DNA of 31,828 nucleotides from CAZCGA01 sp964498075 (GCA_964498075.1 CAZCGA010000069.1:1-31828), one strand, 5' to 3'; numbered from the stretch's first letter, positions 15,510 through 24,265 are shown. Numbers and translations: made by a program. The notes: generated by a model not told the origin, from the sequence alone.

Positions 15510-16499
15510 TCAGCGATTGCGCGCCACGCGCGGCACGCGCCGCGCGGCCTTGCCGGGTGGCGACGCGCCCCCGGTCGTGACCGTGCCTTGCCCGCCGGGC
15601 CCGTGCTTCGCCGGCACAACCGCTTGGCGGGCCGCCAATTCGACTTCGCGGCCGCGGATGCGCAGCAGCTCGTTGATCGTCAGATCGACGTCCTCGTCGC
15701 GCAACAGCGGTGACGTCACCCGCTGGCGCCGCGCGCTCTTGAGGTTGATCTCCGCCAGGATGAGATCCTCCTCGTAGTACTTCGCCTTGGCGAGTCGCGC
15801 CCCGGACGCATCGAGGACCTCCGAGCCGCCCCAGAACCCGACCCCGTCCTCGAAGCCAACCCGGTTGGCGTAGACGATCGAGAGCGAGAAGGTCTGCGCG
15901 TACATCGCGTTGAGCAGCTCCCAGTAGCGGGCGTTGTTGTCGTGGTCCTGATCATCGCTGAGGCCGCGCAACGGGCTGGTCGACGGGCACAGCACCGTCA
16001 GTGCTTGATCCAGGGCGGCGACGTACACGGTCGACGGATGCCACATGTCCTCGCAGATCAGCAGCGCGCTGCGGCCGAACTTCGTGTCGAAGCTGCGGAT
16101 GCGGTCGCCGCGGGCAAAGTAGCGCCCCTCGTCGAAGAGGCCGTACGTCGGCAAGTAGACCTTGCGATGCACGTGCACGATCTCACCATCCTCGAAGTAG
16201 ACGGCGCTGTTGTAGAAGCGGTAGTCGTCGGTCTCTTCCACGAGACCCGCCACCAGCGCGCCCTTGCGGCTCAGGTCGCGGAGCTTCTGCACTTCCGGGG
16301 CGTCGAGCCGTAAGGCCACGGTAGAGACCATGTCCTTCAGGAAATAGCCGGTGAGCGACAGCTCCGGAAATACGATGAGGTCGGCCCCTGCGGCGCGTGC
16401 CGCTCGGACCCGTTCCTCGTACAGTGCGAGATTCGCCTCGACGTCACCCAGACGCGGGCTGACCTGCGCCGCCGCGACGGTAAACTGGGTCAGTGCCAT
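15510..16499 (-). CDS. nitrilase-superfamily amidohydrolase, likely glutaminase partner of NadE
   Basis: The 329-residue carbon-nitrogen hydrolase has the catalytic triad in the expected order: Glu46 (FPELSLTGY), Lys113 (HRKVYLPTYG) and Cys149 (LLICEDMWHP). The sequence around YLPTYGLFDEGRYF and the acid-rich end of the domain resembles the glutaminase domain of NadE. It directly precedes nadE with no spacer, so the likely job is to make ammonia from glutamine and channel it to NAD synthesis. The C-terminal 30 residues are Gly/Arg/Pro-rich and unlike the family; they may be a linker remnant. The start has no evident SD. It could also act on another amide. Confidence 0.88.
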   Translation of the reverse strand: MALTQFTVAAAQVSPRLGDVEANLALYEERVRAARAAGADLIVFPELSLTGYFLKDMVSTVALRLDAPEVQKLRDLSRKGALVAGLVEETDDYRFYNSAVYFEDGEIVHVHRKVYLPTYGLFDEGRYFARGDRIRSFDTKFGRSALLICEDMWHPSTVYVAALDQALTVLCPSTSPLRGLSDDQDHDNNARYWELLNAMYAQTFSLSIVYANRVGFEDGVGFWGGSEVLDASGARLAKAKYYEEDLILAEINLKSARRQRVTSPLLRDEDVDLTINELLRIRGREVELAARQAVVPAKHGPGGQGTVTTGGASPPGKAARRVPRVARNR

Positions 16500-16565
16500 C
16501 AGCGCGAGTATTCACAACGCGGGCGCCAAAGACAAGGATGCGCGGCCGGGGGTCGGGATGCCCAA

Positions 16566-17399
16566 TCAGACCTCCGTCGCAAGCGTTCGTAGTGCGCGGC
16601 TCAAGCGGTCGCGCGCATGTATGAGCAGCCGCTCCAGATGGCGGCGCTCATCGCGGCTCACCGTTGTCACATCAATCGTGCGCAGCTTGCGGCCGAGGCG
16701 GCGGATGAGACGGGCGAGGTCGCGGAGGCTGTCGGCGGCGGGGGCGGTTCCGTCCGCCGCCGTACCGGCGGCGGCGCGGAACTTCTGCACCGAGAGCTTG
16801 CGCAGGCGGGTGAGGTGCCACAGCATCGCTTGCCGTTCGGGCGTTTCGGCGCGGGCGATTTGAATGAGCACCTCGCGGGACACGTCGGGGCTGGCGTGGT
16901 ACTGCGTCTTGATGTCCTCCGGCAGGCGCCGCAGCGCCAGCGTGTTGCTCACGTAGGGGCGACTCTTGCCCAACATCTCCGCCAGGGTCTCGTGTGTGTA
17001 ACCGAACTGCTCGATCAGCTGGCCGAGCCCTTCCGCCTCCTCGAGGGCGGTGAGGTCCTGCCGTTGCAGGTTCTCGATCATGGCGATCTCGAGCGGGTCG
17101 TCGTCCCGCAGCAAGGCGGGAACCGACTCCAAGCCGGCGAGCTGTGCCGCGCGCCAGCGTCGTTCGCCCGCCATGATCAAGTAACCGTTGCCGTCGCGCT
17201 TGACCACGATCGGTTGCAGCAGCCCGCGCGCCTTGATGGATTCGGCCAGCTCGGCCAGCGCCTGCGGATCAAAATGCCGGCGTGGCTGTTGCGGGTTGGG
17301 GCGCACGGATGCCAGCGACACCGCCGCCAACACCGTGCGGTTGCCCGGCCGTATCTGCCCTGCGGCTGCCAGTGATCGAACTTGCGCTCTGTCGGCCAT
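16566..17399 (-). CDS. ParB/Spo0J-family protein
   Basis: The 277-residue protein (ATG at 17399) has an N-terminal ParB/Srx domain: RPNPQQPRRHFD (about 33), a GLLQPIVVKR segment, YLIMAGERRWRAAQLAG (the GERRxRA CTP-binding motif, about 75-90) and MIENLQRQDLTALEEAEG (about 112). A helix-turn-helix follows: YTHETLAEMLGKSRPYVSNTL (about 137). The C-terminal part is Arg-rich with coiled character. No parA is visible within the window, so it may be an orphan ParB paralogue or a Noc-like regulator. The longer frame to 17609 is probably non-coding, because family similarity begins after residue 20 of the shorter form. A clear ribosome-binding site is lacking. Confidence 0.88.
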   Translation of the reverse strand: MADRAQVRSLAAAGQIRPGNRTVLAAVSLASVRPNPQQPRRHFDPQALAELAESIKARGLLQPIVVKRDGNGYLIMAGERRWRAAQLAGLESVPALLRDDDPLEIAMIENLQRQDLTALEEAEGLGQLIEQFGYTHETLAEMLGKSRPYVSNTLALRRLPEDIKTQYHASPDVSREVLIQIARAETPERQAMLWHLTRLRKLSVQKFRAAAGTAADGTAPAADSLRDLARLIRRLGRKLRTIDVTTVSRDERRHLERLLIHARDRLSRALRTLATEV

Positions 17400-17731
17400 T
17401 GTCGTTTTGACGCCGGCCGATGATAGGGCGGATCGTCGTGGATTGCCAGGCAAGCGCAGCACGCGGCGCGATCGCCGCTCCCCCTTGAAGCGGCGGAATT
17501 CGTAATCAACTTTGTCGAGAAGGAAGAGAAGACGAGCCTGACGCGCGACCCGCGTCAAAGCCATCGGGGACGGTCGCCCTGGGCCGCCGCGGCTCGCGGC
17601 GGCCGCCACCGCGATGGACCGCTACATTTGACTGGGCGGTGAATTGTGCTTTCATGGCGCTGCGAATGAATCCCACCCCGAACGACCGCCTCCGAGCCGG
17701 AGACGTGGTCCCCATTCCATAAACGCGTTCA
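17400..17731. other. 332-bp divergent intergenic region parB-like / L,D-transpeptidase
   Basis: No gene is supported here. The region must contain the promoter of the six-gene minus-strand run and of the plus-strand L,D-transpeptidase gene. No clear -35/-10 pair stands out. The most prominent structure is a perfect 10-bp stem at 17582-17604. Confidence 0.5.
17582..17604. other. perfect 10-bp GC palindrome with 3-base loop
   Basis: GGCCGCCGCG and CGCGGCGGCC flank GCT. The stem is very stable on either strand. It lies midway between two divergent genes, so it is not placed as a normal terminator; it could be a regulator site, an RNA structure in a leader, or a GC-skewed accident. Confidence 0.6.
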
Positions 17732-18811
17732 ATGGTTTCGACAGCCCGAGTCTGCGGGCTAGTGGTGGTCCTAACGACATCATTGGCGAACACGGCGGTG
17801 GCCCGTGACTGGACCGACGAGGTCTTCAACAGCAAGGTCAGCGCCGGACGGCCGTTTGTCGCGGTGGCCGGTCAAGACCTGGCTCATGCGCACACGGTCA
17901 TCGGTTCGACGCGCTTCTATCAAGTCCAGACCAAGGACACCTTCCTGGACGTCGCGCGCTTTTACGACCTTGGCTACAACGAGATCTTCGACGCCAACCC
18001 CGGGGTCGACGAGTGGGTCCCACCCGTGGGCCAGGTCATCCTGTTACCAACCGAATGGGTGCTGCCGGACGCCGACTACAAGGGCATCGTCGTCAACATT
18101 CCGGAGATGCGGCTCTACTACTTCCATGCGGGCGGCGAAGGCACGATGATTGTGACGACCTTCCCCGTCGGTCTGGGCCGCGATGACTGGCGCACGCCGG
18201 AAGGCAAGTTCCGCATCCGCGGCAAGACCGTCAACCCCATGTGGGTGCTGCCCGAGTCGATCAAAGAGGAGCACCGCCGCGACGGCAAACCGGCGCCCGA
18301 CTTCATCGCCGGGGGCGCGCCGGACAATCCGCTCGGCAAGTATCGCTTCGAGCTCACCCTGCCCCTCTACGGCATCCATGGGACAGACATCCCGTGGGGC
18401 GTCGGCATGCAGGTGAGCCACGGCTGTGTGCGCCTCTACCCGGAAGACATCGAACGCCTCTTCCCTGCGGTGCCGGTCGGGACGCCGGGAGAGTTCATCT
18501 ACCAGCCGGTGAAAATCGGGGTGCGTGACGGACGCATCCATCTCGAAGTGCATAAGGACATCTATCAGATGTTGCCCGGCCCGTACCGCGAGGCCATGCG
18601 CTTGATCGACAAGCACGGGTGGCGGTCGCGCGTCGACATGGAGCGCATCGAGCGGGCGGTGCTGGAGCAGTCGGGCGTGCCGATGGATATCTCCCTCGAC
18701 ACCGACCTCAACGAGGTGAAAGACGAGGACGTGGACTCACCGAGCCCGCAGCGCCACCACATCAACGCCGGCGGTTCCGGCGACGGTCCCGACGCCGGCC
18801 GCCCGCACTGA
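17732..18811 (+). CDS. exported L,D-transpeptidase (LysM + YkuD)
   Basis: The 359-residue protein has a signal peptide (residues 1-25, ending TAVARD). A LysM-like segment follows (about 63-108: FYQVQTKDTFLDVARFYDLG...NPGVDEWVPPVGQVILLP). The YkuD catalytic domain (about 117-275) carries YGIHGTDIPWGVG and the active-site SHGCVRLYPED with the nucleophile Cys at about 232. Such enzymes make 3-3 cross-links in peptidoglycan or attach lipoproteins. The C-terminal about 80 residues extend beyond the catalytic domain and end in a His/Gly/Pro-rich tail. It fits the envelope theme of the mre cluster downstream. The start lacks a strong SD. Confidence 0.93.
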   Translation: MVSTARVCGLVVVLTTSLANTAVARDWTDEVFNSKVSAGRPFVAVAGQDLAHAHTVIGSTRFYQVQTKDTFLDVARFYDLGYNEIFDANPGVDEWVPPVGQVILLPTEWVLPDADYKGIVVNIPEMRLYYFHAGGEGTMIVTTFPVGLGRDDWRTPEGKFRIRGKTVNPMWVLPESIKEEHRRDGKPAPDFIAGGAPDNPLGKYRFELTLPLYGIHGTDIPWGVGMQVSHGCVRLYPEDIERLFPAVPVGTPGEFIYQPVKIGVRDGRIHLEVHKDIYQMLPGPYREAMRLIDKHGWRSRVDMERIERAVLEQSGVPMDISLDTDLNEVKDEDVDSPSPQRHHINAGGSGDGPDAGRPH

Positions 18812-18829
18812 GCCAGCGCGGTCTGAATC

Positions 18830-19678
18830 TCACCCTCCCCACGAGTTGCCGACACAGTAGCAGATGGACGCGGCGGTCGGGTCGGCACGTCGCAGGAGTT
18901 CACATTCGGCCTGGGCGCGAAAGATCTGTCCACGTGTGTCGCTCACCATCAAGACGCGGCGTGTCGGGGGAATGGTCTGCGGGCGCGGATAGCTGAAGTA
19001 CCCCCAGACGGTACAGGGAATGACGCTGCCGAGGCGCTGCCGGATCGCCGCGTTCTCATCGGCGAGCACCCGGTTCTCTTCCGCCAGCTGCGTCAACCGC
19101 CTCTCCAGCTCGGCGAGATGGTCGGCGTCCTCCTCTTGAGTTTTGTAGAGCGCCTCCAGCTGCTTGGCCAAGCGCTCGCTTTCGTCGCGCAACGCCGTGT
19201 TCTCCTCGTTGAGGAACTTGGTCCGTCCCTGCGCCTTGTCGCGCGCCGTGCGGGCGGCTTCCAGAGCGCGCAGCAGGTCTTTTGCATCCCAGGAGGGCGG
19301 CTTGTGATCCTGTGCCGCTTGCGGAGTTTCTGGGGCGGCGTGGACTTGAAAGCGCCGGCTCGCTCGGATCCAGTCGCCGAATTGGAGCCCTTGCAGCTCC
19401 ACTTCGTAGCCTCCCGCGCGGGGGAATTGGGTGCTGTCGATCTCGAACGGCGACTCGTGGACACCAAGGTCGCGTTGCTCCTCCCCAACGATCGACAGCC
19501 GCACGCGCATGCGTTCCGGTCCGTCCCAGCTGACGCGTACCGGAGGGTCGACTACCGCTTGGTCGACGGGCGACAAAATCACCGGGCGCAGCCAGCGCAG
19601 GAGACTGGTGCGAAACAGGGCGTCGCCGGCGATGATGGCGGCGGCGCAGAGGAGCGCGGTCAGGACGGCGCGAATCAT
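18830..19678 (-). CDS. membrane-anchored coiled-coil protein divergent from mreB
   Basis: No family is recognised. From the ATG at 19678 the 282-residue product has one N-terminal hydrophobic segment (about 1-18, LTALLCAAAIIAGDALF), a signal anchor or signal peptide. Residues about 28-110 form a beta-rich part (LSPVDQAVVDPPVRVSWDGP, RVRLSIVGEEQRDLGVHESPFEI), reminiscent of an Ig-like or FN3-like domain. A Glu/Leu-rich coiled coil occupies about 135-210, then a Cys-containing C-terminus (about 225-282). It is probably periplasmic. Its position opposite the rod-shape operon, separated by 225 bp, suggests an envelope role, but this is inference. Confidence 0.75.
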   Translation of the reverse strand: MIRAVLTALLCAAAIIAGDALFRTSLLRWLRPVILSPVDQAVVDPPVRVSWDGPERMRVRLSIVGEEQRDLGVHESPFEIDSTQFPRAGGYEVELQGLQFGDWIRASRRFQVHAAPETPQAAQDHKPPSWDAKDLLRALEAARTARDKAQGRTKFLNEENTALRDESERLAKQLEALYKTQEEDADHLAELERRLTQLAEENRVLADENAAIRQRLGSVIPCTVWGYFSYPRPQTIPPTRRVLMVSDTRGQIFRAQAECELLRRADPTAASICYCVGNSWGG

Positions 19679-19742
19679 TGTCGTGGCTCGGGCGTTGACG
19701 TCGTGCTCCGGGATCCTTCTCCCGTCTTTCCCACGTGGCGCA

Positions 19743-19748
19743 ATTATA
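19743..19748 (-). promoter_or_regulatory. possible -10 box (TATAAT) for the coiled-coil protein gene
   Basis: The minus strand reads TATAAT here, within TTTTGCTTATAATTGC, about 65 bases before the start codon at 19678. A -35 element is poor. It lies in one of the few AT-rich patches of the window. Confidence 0.4.
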
Positions 19749-19903
19749 AGCAAAATCCTGAGGTGATTGATATCGCACGCGGCGCGCCGCACGGGTGTGG
19801 CCGCACCGCTCGAATGGGTGTCCTTGGCGTCGGACTGCCAAACTTCACCTTGCCCTGCTGCCGGAATTCTTGTACACGGAAGCGCGACGCGGGCGCCTCT
19901 CAC

Positions 19904-20938
19904 ATGGTATTCGATTTTCTGCTGGGGATGTTTTCAAACGATCTGGCGATCGATTTGGGAACCGCAAACACGCTGATCTATGTCAAGGGCCAGGGTATCG
20001 TCTCCAACGAGCCTTCGGTCGTCGCGGTGCAAAAGGATGCGCGCGGCGGTCGCCGTGTGTTGGCGGTCGGCGCCGAGGCCAAGAAAATGTTGGGCCGGAC
20101 GCCGGGCTCGATCGTTGCCATTCGGCCGCTCAAGGACGGGGTGATCGCCGACTTCGAGATCACCGAAGCGATGCTGCGCTACTTCATTCAGAAGATCCAC
20201 AACCGCAAAGCCTTGGTGCGGCCGCGCATCATCATCGGCGTGCCGTTCGGAATCACCGAGGTCGAGAAGCGTGCCGTCACCGAGTCGGCGCAGTCGGCGG
20301 GCGCGCGCGAGGTCTATCTGGTCGAAGAGCCGATGGCGGCGGCGATCGGCGCCGGCCTGCCGATCACCGAGCCGACGGGGAACATGATCGTCGATATCGG
20401 CGGTGGCACGACGGAGGTCGCGGTCATTTCCCTGAAGGGCGTCGTGTTCTCAAAGTCCGTGCGCGTCGGCGGCGACAAGATGGACGAGGCCATCATCCAG
20501 TACATCAAGCGCAAGTACAACCTACTCGTCGGCGAACGCACCGCGGAGCTGATCAAGATCACCATCGGCTCGGCCTACCCGGGCAACGAGATCCAAACGA
20601 TGGAGATCAAGGGCCGCGATCTGGTGGCCGGCGTCCCGAAGACGGTCGAGGTGTCCGACGAAGAGATCCGGGACTCGCTGCTCGAACCGATCAATCAGAT
20701 CGTCGACGCGGTGCGCATTGCGCTGGAGCGTACGCCCCCCGAGCTCGCCTCCGACATCGTCGACAAGGGCATCGTGCTGGCCGGAGGCGGGGCGCTGCTG
20801 CGCAACCTCGACGTGCTGCTGCGCGAGGAGACCGGCTTGCCGGTGATCCTGGCCGACGATCCGCTGACCGCCGTCGTGATGGGTGCCGGGAAGGTGTTGG
20901 ACGAGCTGTCCTTGTTGAAGGATGTCACGATTCAGTAA
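19904..20938 (+). CDS. mreB: rod shape-determining protein MreB
   Basis: MreB is the actin-like ATPase that forms membrane-associated filaments and positions lateral wall synthesis. The 344-residue protein starts at MVFDFLLGMFSNDLAIDLGTANT, with the amphipathic or hydrophobic N-terminus used for membrane contact. Actin-fold motifs are DLGTANTLIY (phosphate 1), DIGGGTTEVAVISL (phosphate 2) and GIVLAGGGALLRNLD (adenosine). Frames extending upstream to 19118 are antisense to the coiled-coil protein and are excluded. It is the first gene of the mreBCD-PBP2-rodA operon. No strong Shine-Dalgarno is visible. Confidence 0.97.
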   Translation: MVFDFLLGMFSNDLAIDLGTANTLIYVKGQGIVSNEPSVVAVQKDARGGRRVLAVGAEAKKMLGRTPGSIVAIRPLKDGVIADFEITEAMLRYFIQKIHNRKALVRPRIIIGVPFGITEVEKRAVTESAQSAGAREVYLVEEPMAAAIGAGLPITEPTGNMIVDIGGGTTEVAVISLKGVVFSKSVRVGGDKMDEAIIQYIKRKYNLLVGERTAELIKITIGSAYPGNEIQTMEIKGRDLVAGVPKTVEVSDEEIRDSLLEPINQIVDAVRIALERTPPELASDIVDKGIVLAGGGALLRNLDVLLREETGLPVILADDPLTAVVMGAGKVLDELSLLKDVTIQ

Positions 20939-21031
20939 ACCTCGTGGCCGCAGGCGCGGCGCCGGGTGTTCGGAGCCGCAATGAGCGGCGACCTGCGAGC
21001 GCTGGCGTTCGCGAAGCCGTAAGCACCGTTC

Positions 21032-21889
21032 ATGCTGGAGTTCGTCCGGAGAAATCGCGTCGTACTCACCTCCGGATCGCTGTTGCTGATTTCGCTCCTG
21101 CTGCTGTCCGCCGGCTCACGGGCGCGTCGCCGCACCGATCCCATGGCCAGCATCGTGCTCGAAGGCATGCGGCCGCTGCAGGACGCGGTCGCCAGTGGCC
21201 TCGGCGTTCTCGCCGACTGGTGGCGCACGTACATCGCGCTGATTGGCGTCAAGCAGGAGAACGACCGAATGCGCCGCCGCATCCTCGATCTCGAGCAGCA
21301 GGCCGTGCGGCTCGCCGAGGTCGAGCAGACCGACAAGCGCCTCGGCGCGCTGCTGGATTTTCGCTTTGCGCTCGAAGGCGACGTGCGCGCCGCGCGCATC
21401 ATCGGCCGCGATCCGTTGCCCTGGTTTGGCACCCTCATCATCAACCAAGGCGAGGCCGACGGCGTGCACAAGACCATGGCGGTCATCTCGCCGTTCGGCG
21501 TCGTCGGGCAAACCATGACGACCAGCGCACATTCCGCGCGCGTCCTGCTGATCACCGATCACAACAGCGGGGTCGATGCCGTGGTGCAGCGCAGCCGCGC
21601 CCGCGGCATCGTGGAAGGGGCTCTCGACGGCGGCTGCGTCATGAAGTATCTGAAGCGCGGGGAAGACGTGGACGTGGGGGATCGCGTCGTCACCTCCGGC
21701 CTCGACGGCATCTTCCCCAAGGGCATCCTCATCGGCGACGTCATCCACGTGACGCGCGGCAATCGCGGCCTGCTGCAAGTCGCCGACGTCAAGCCGAGCG
21801 TGCCGTTGGATCGCATCGAAGAGGTGTTGGTGGTACGTGGGGGTACGCAGTTGAAGGACGCCGAGTCGCTCGAGCCGATGTCGAAGTGA
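21032..21889 (+). CDS. mreC: rod shape-determining protein MreC
   Basis: MreC is a bitopic inner-membrane protein that scaffolds the elongasome and activates PBP2. The 285-residue product has a short cytoplasmic start and a membrane helix (about 10-27). A coiled coil follows (about 70-105, KQENDRMRRRILDLEQQAVRL), then the beta-rich MreC core (ARIIGRDPLPWFGTLIINQG, VVGQTMTTSAHSARVLLITD, GDRVVTSGLDGIFPKGILIG). It lies 93 bp downstream of mreB; that gap shows no terminator. Its stop overlaps the proposed GTG start of mreD. Confidence 0.96.
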   Translation: MLEFVRRNRVVLTSGSLLLISLLLLSAGSRARRRTDPMASIVLEGMRPLQDAVASGLGVLADWWRTYIALIGVKQENDRMRRRILDLEQQAVRLAEVEQTDKRLGALLDFRFALEGDVRAARIIGRDPLPWFGTLIINQGEADGVHKTMAVISPFGVVGQTMTTSAHSARVLLITDHNSGVDAVVQRSRARGIVEGALDGGCVMKYLKRGEDVDVGDRVVTSGLDGIFPKGILIGDVIHVTRGNRGLLQVADVKPSVPLDRIEEVLVVRGGTQLKDAESLEPMSK

Positions 21890-22395
21890 GGTGGGTGGTG
21901 CGTGGCGCAATGCTCTTCGGTATGATCGCGGTGGTCGCCTTGCTGTTGCAAACCACGGTGCTGCCGCTGGCGGCGATTGGACGCGCCACGCCGGACCTGC
22001 TGCTCATCATCTGCGTGTACCTGGGCCTGCATCAACACTCGGTCCCGGGCGCGTTCGGCGCCTTCGTCCTCGGATACCTGCAGGACACCTTCTCCGGCAG
22101 CGTGGTGGGGCTCAACGCCTTCGGGATGTGCCTGGTCTTCATCACGGTGTACCTCACGTCGCGACGACTGTGGGTGGACAACGCGGTATCGAAGATCGTC
22201 GTCGTTTTTCTCGCCTCGGTCCTCAAAACGATGGCCCTCTTGGCGCTGGCGGCGTTCTTCATGTCCGTCGACGGGTTGTGGCAGACGATTCTCGGCTACT
22301 TGTTCATCGAGGCGGTGCTCGCCGCACTCCTGAGCCCGGCGGTCTTCGCCGTGCTGACGCACACCCAGCAGCTCGCCGTCGCGGAGGAAGAGTAG
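21886..22395 (+). CDS. mreD: rod shape-determining protein MreD
   Basis: MreD is a small polytopic partner of MreC. The product is about 169 residues of mostly hydrophobic segments (five or six), with TPDLLLIICVYLGLH and GAFVLGYLQDTFSG typical of the family. The start is uncertain: a GTG at 21886 overlaps the mreC stop (GTGA), a GTG at 21898 is closest to an SD-like AGGTGG, and an ATG lies at 21910. The stop lies one base before the GTG of the PBP2 gene, so the three genes are translationally coupled. Confidence 0.9.
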   Translation: MRWVVRGAMLFGMIAVVALLLQTTVLPLAAIGRATPDLLLIICVYLGLHQHSVPGAFGAFVLGYLQDTFSGSVVGLNAFGMCLVFITVYLTSRRLWVDNAVSKIVVVFLASVLKTMALLALAAFFMSVDGLWQTILGYLFIEAVLAALLSPAVFAVLTHTQQLAVAEEE

Positions 22396-22396
22396 C

Positions 22397-24265
22397 GTGG
22401 TCCCGCTCACCCAGCGTGAGGTCCCGCTCATCTTGCGCCGGCGTCTCTCGGTGGCGCTCGCGGCGGGCCTCCTGGGTTTCGCACTGCTGTTGGCACGGTT
22501 GTGGGACCTGCAGATCCTCCACGGCGACGAGATGCGCACCCTCTCGGAGAACAACCGCATCCGACTGCACCGCGTCCAAGCCACGCGCGGCACAGTGGTG
22601 GATCGCTCCGGCCGCGTGTTGATCGATAGCCGGCCGTCGTTCGACGCGGTGTTGGTCCCCGAGGACGCGCACAACGTCGAGCTGACCATCGAGAACCTGG
22701 CGCAGCTCCTCCATCAAAGCTCCGCCGACATGCGTATGCTGCTGGCGCAGACCAGCACGCGGCCGCCGTTCGAGGAGATCACCGTGAAACGCGACTTGAG
22801 CTGGGACGAGATAGTGGCGCTGGAGACGCACCAGCTCGATCTGCCCGGTGTCAGTCTGCAGATCACCTCGCGCCGCAGCTATCCGCTCGGGGCGAAGCTG
22901 GCCCACCTGCTCGGCTACGTCAGCGAAGCCAGCCCGCAAGACCTCGCCGCCGATCCGCGCTACCACATGGGCGATCTGGTCGGCAAAGTCGGGTTGGAGA
23001 AGCGCTGGGAGCCGTACCTGCGCGGCGTCAACGGTGGCCAGCAAGTGGAGGTCGACGCGGTCGGCCGCAAGCTGCGCGTCTTGCGCGAGGTCGAAGAGGC
23101 CCCCGGCAACACGGTGAAGCTCACCGTCGACCTCGACCTGCAGGAAGCTGCCGCGCAAGCGCTCGGCGATCACGACGGCTCGATCGTGGCGTTGGACCCC
23201 AACAGCGGCGAGATCCTGGCGCTGGTCAATCGCCCGTCGTTCGATCCCAACGTCTTCGTGCGCGGCGTCCGGTCCGACGAGTGGCACGCCTTCTTGTCCG
23301 ACAAGCACCACCCGCTGAACAACCGCGCCATCCAGGGACAGTATCCTCCCGGCTCGACGTTCAAGATCGTGGTGGCGACGGCGGCGCTGGAAGAAGGCGT
23401 CATCAACCCGTTCACGCACATCCACTGCGGGGGCGGCCTGCAGTTCGGCAACCACTACTTCCGTTGCTGGAAGAAGGGCGGCCACGGATCGGTGAACCTG
23501 CACGAGGCGCTGGTGCAGTCGTGCGACGTCTTCTTCTATCAAGTGGCGCAGCGCCTCGGCATCGACGCCATCGCTCGCTACGCGCGGGCCTTCGGGCTCG
23601 GCCTGCCGACGGGCATCGACCTCGAGCACGAGAAGAGCGGCACGATCCCCGACACGGCGTGGAAGCGGCAACGCTTCAAGCAGCCGTGGTACGCCGGCGA
23701 GACGTTGTCCGTCGGCATCGGGCAGGGCTATGTGACCGTGACGCCGCTGCAGATGGCCAACGCCATCAGCACGCTCGCCGCCGGCAAGCGCTATCGTCCC
23801 CATTTCGTCAAGCAGGTGGAAACGCCGCAAGGGGAGGTCATCTACCTACAGGCGCCGGAGGTCACCGCAACGCTGAAGGTGCGCGAGACGACGCTGTTGC
23901 AGGTGCGTGAAGGCCTGCGTGACGTCGTCAACACGGCGCGCGGCACCGGCAAGAACGCCCGCCTCGACGGCATCGAGGCCGCCGGCAAGACGGGCACCTC
24001 GCAGGTCGTGAAGATGGGCAAGGAGCGGGTGAAGTCGGCGCAGCTGCCGTGGCAGCTGCGCGATCACGCCTGGTTCATCGCCTATGCACCGGTCGACGCG
24101 CCCGAGATCGCCGTCGCCGCACTGGTGGAGCATGCCGAGGGCGGCGGCGGTGCGGTGGCGGCACCGATTGCGCGGCAGGTGATGCAGAAGTTCTTTGCAC
24201 TGAAGAAGGAACGGGAGAGCAGCAAGTATGCTGAGAATCGATCGCCGGCTGATCGCCCATTTTGA
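22397..24265 (+). CDS. mrdA: penicillin-binding protein 2 (peptidoglycan transpeptidase of elongation)
   Basis: This is the class B PBP that cross-links peptidoglycan made by RodA. The 622-residue product has a cytoplasmic start, one membrane anchor (about 17-36), an N-terminal pedestal (RATRGTVVDRSG-like segment about 61-72) and a transpeptidase domain. Its catalytic motifs are S320-TF-K323 (QYPPGSTFK), SCD (about 375) and K531-T-G. The start is a GTG directly after mreD with GAGGAAGAG as SD. The 3' end overlaps rodA by 38 bases, so the last dozen residues are encoded together with the rodA start. Confidence 0.96.
   Translation: MVPLTQREVPLILRRRLSVALAAGLLGFALLLARLWDLQILHGDEMRTLSENNRIRLHRVQATRGTVVDRSGRVLIDSRPSFDAVLVPEDAHNVELTIENLAQLLHQSSADMRMLLAQTSTRPPFEEITVKRDLSWDEIVALETHQLDLPGVSLQITSRRSYPLGAKLAHLLGYVSEASPQDLAADPRYHMGDLVGKVGLEKRWEPYLRGVNGGQQVEVDAVGRKLRVLREVEEAPGNTVKLTVDLDLQEAAAQALGDHDGSIVALDPNSGEILALVNRPSFDPNVFVRGVRSDEWHAFLSDKHHPLNNRAIQGQYPPGSTFKIVVATAALEEGVINPFTHIHCGGGLQFGNHYFRCWKKGGHGSVNLHEALVQSCDVFFYQVAQRLGIDAIARYARAFGLGLPTGIDLEHEKSGTIPDTAWKRQRFKQPWYAGETLSVGIGQGYVTVTPLQMANAISTLAAGKRYRPHFVKQVETPQGEVIYLQAPEVTATLKVRETTLLQVREGLRDVVNTARGTGKNARLDGIEAAGKTGTSQVVKMGKERVKSAQLPWQLRDHAWFIAYAPVDAPEIAVAALVEHAEGGGGAVAAPIARQVMQKFFALKKERESSKYAENRSPADRPF

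Noticed and set aside
19118..19903. upstream extension of the mreB frame
   Set aside because: MreB similarity begins exactly at the ATG at 19904; the upstream part is antisense to the coiled-coil protein.
22304..23830. 508-codon minus-strand open frame
   Set aside because: It is antisense to mreD and the PBP2 gene; its composition is that of a shadow frame.
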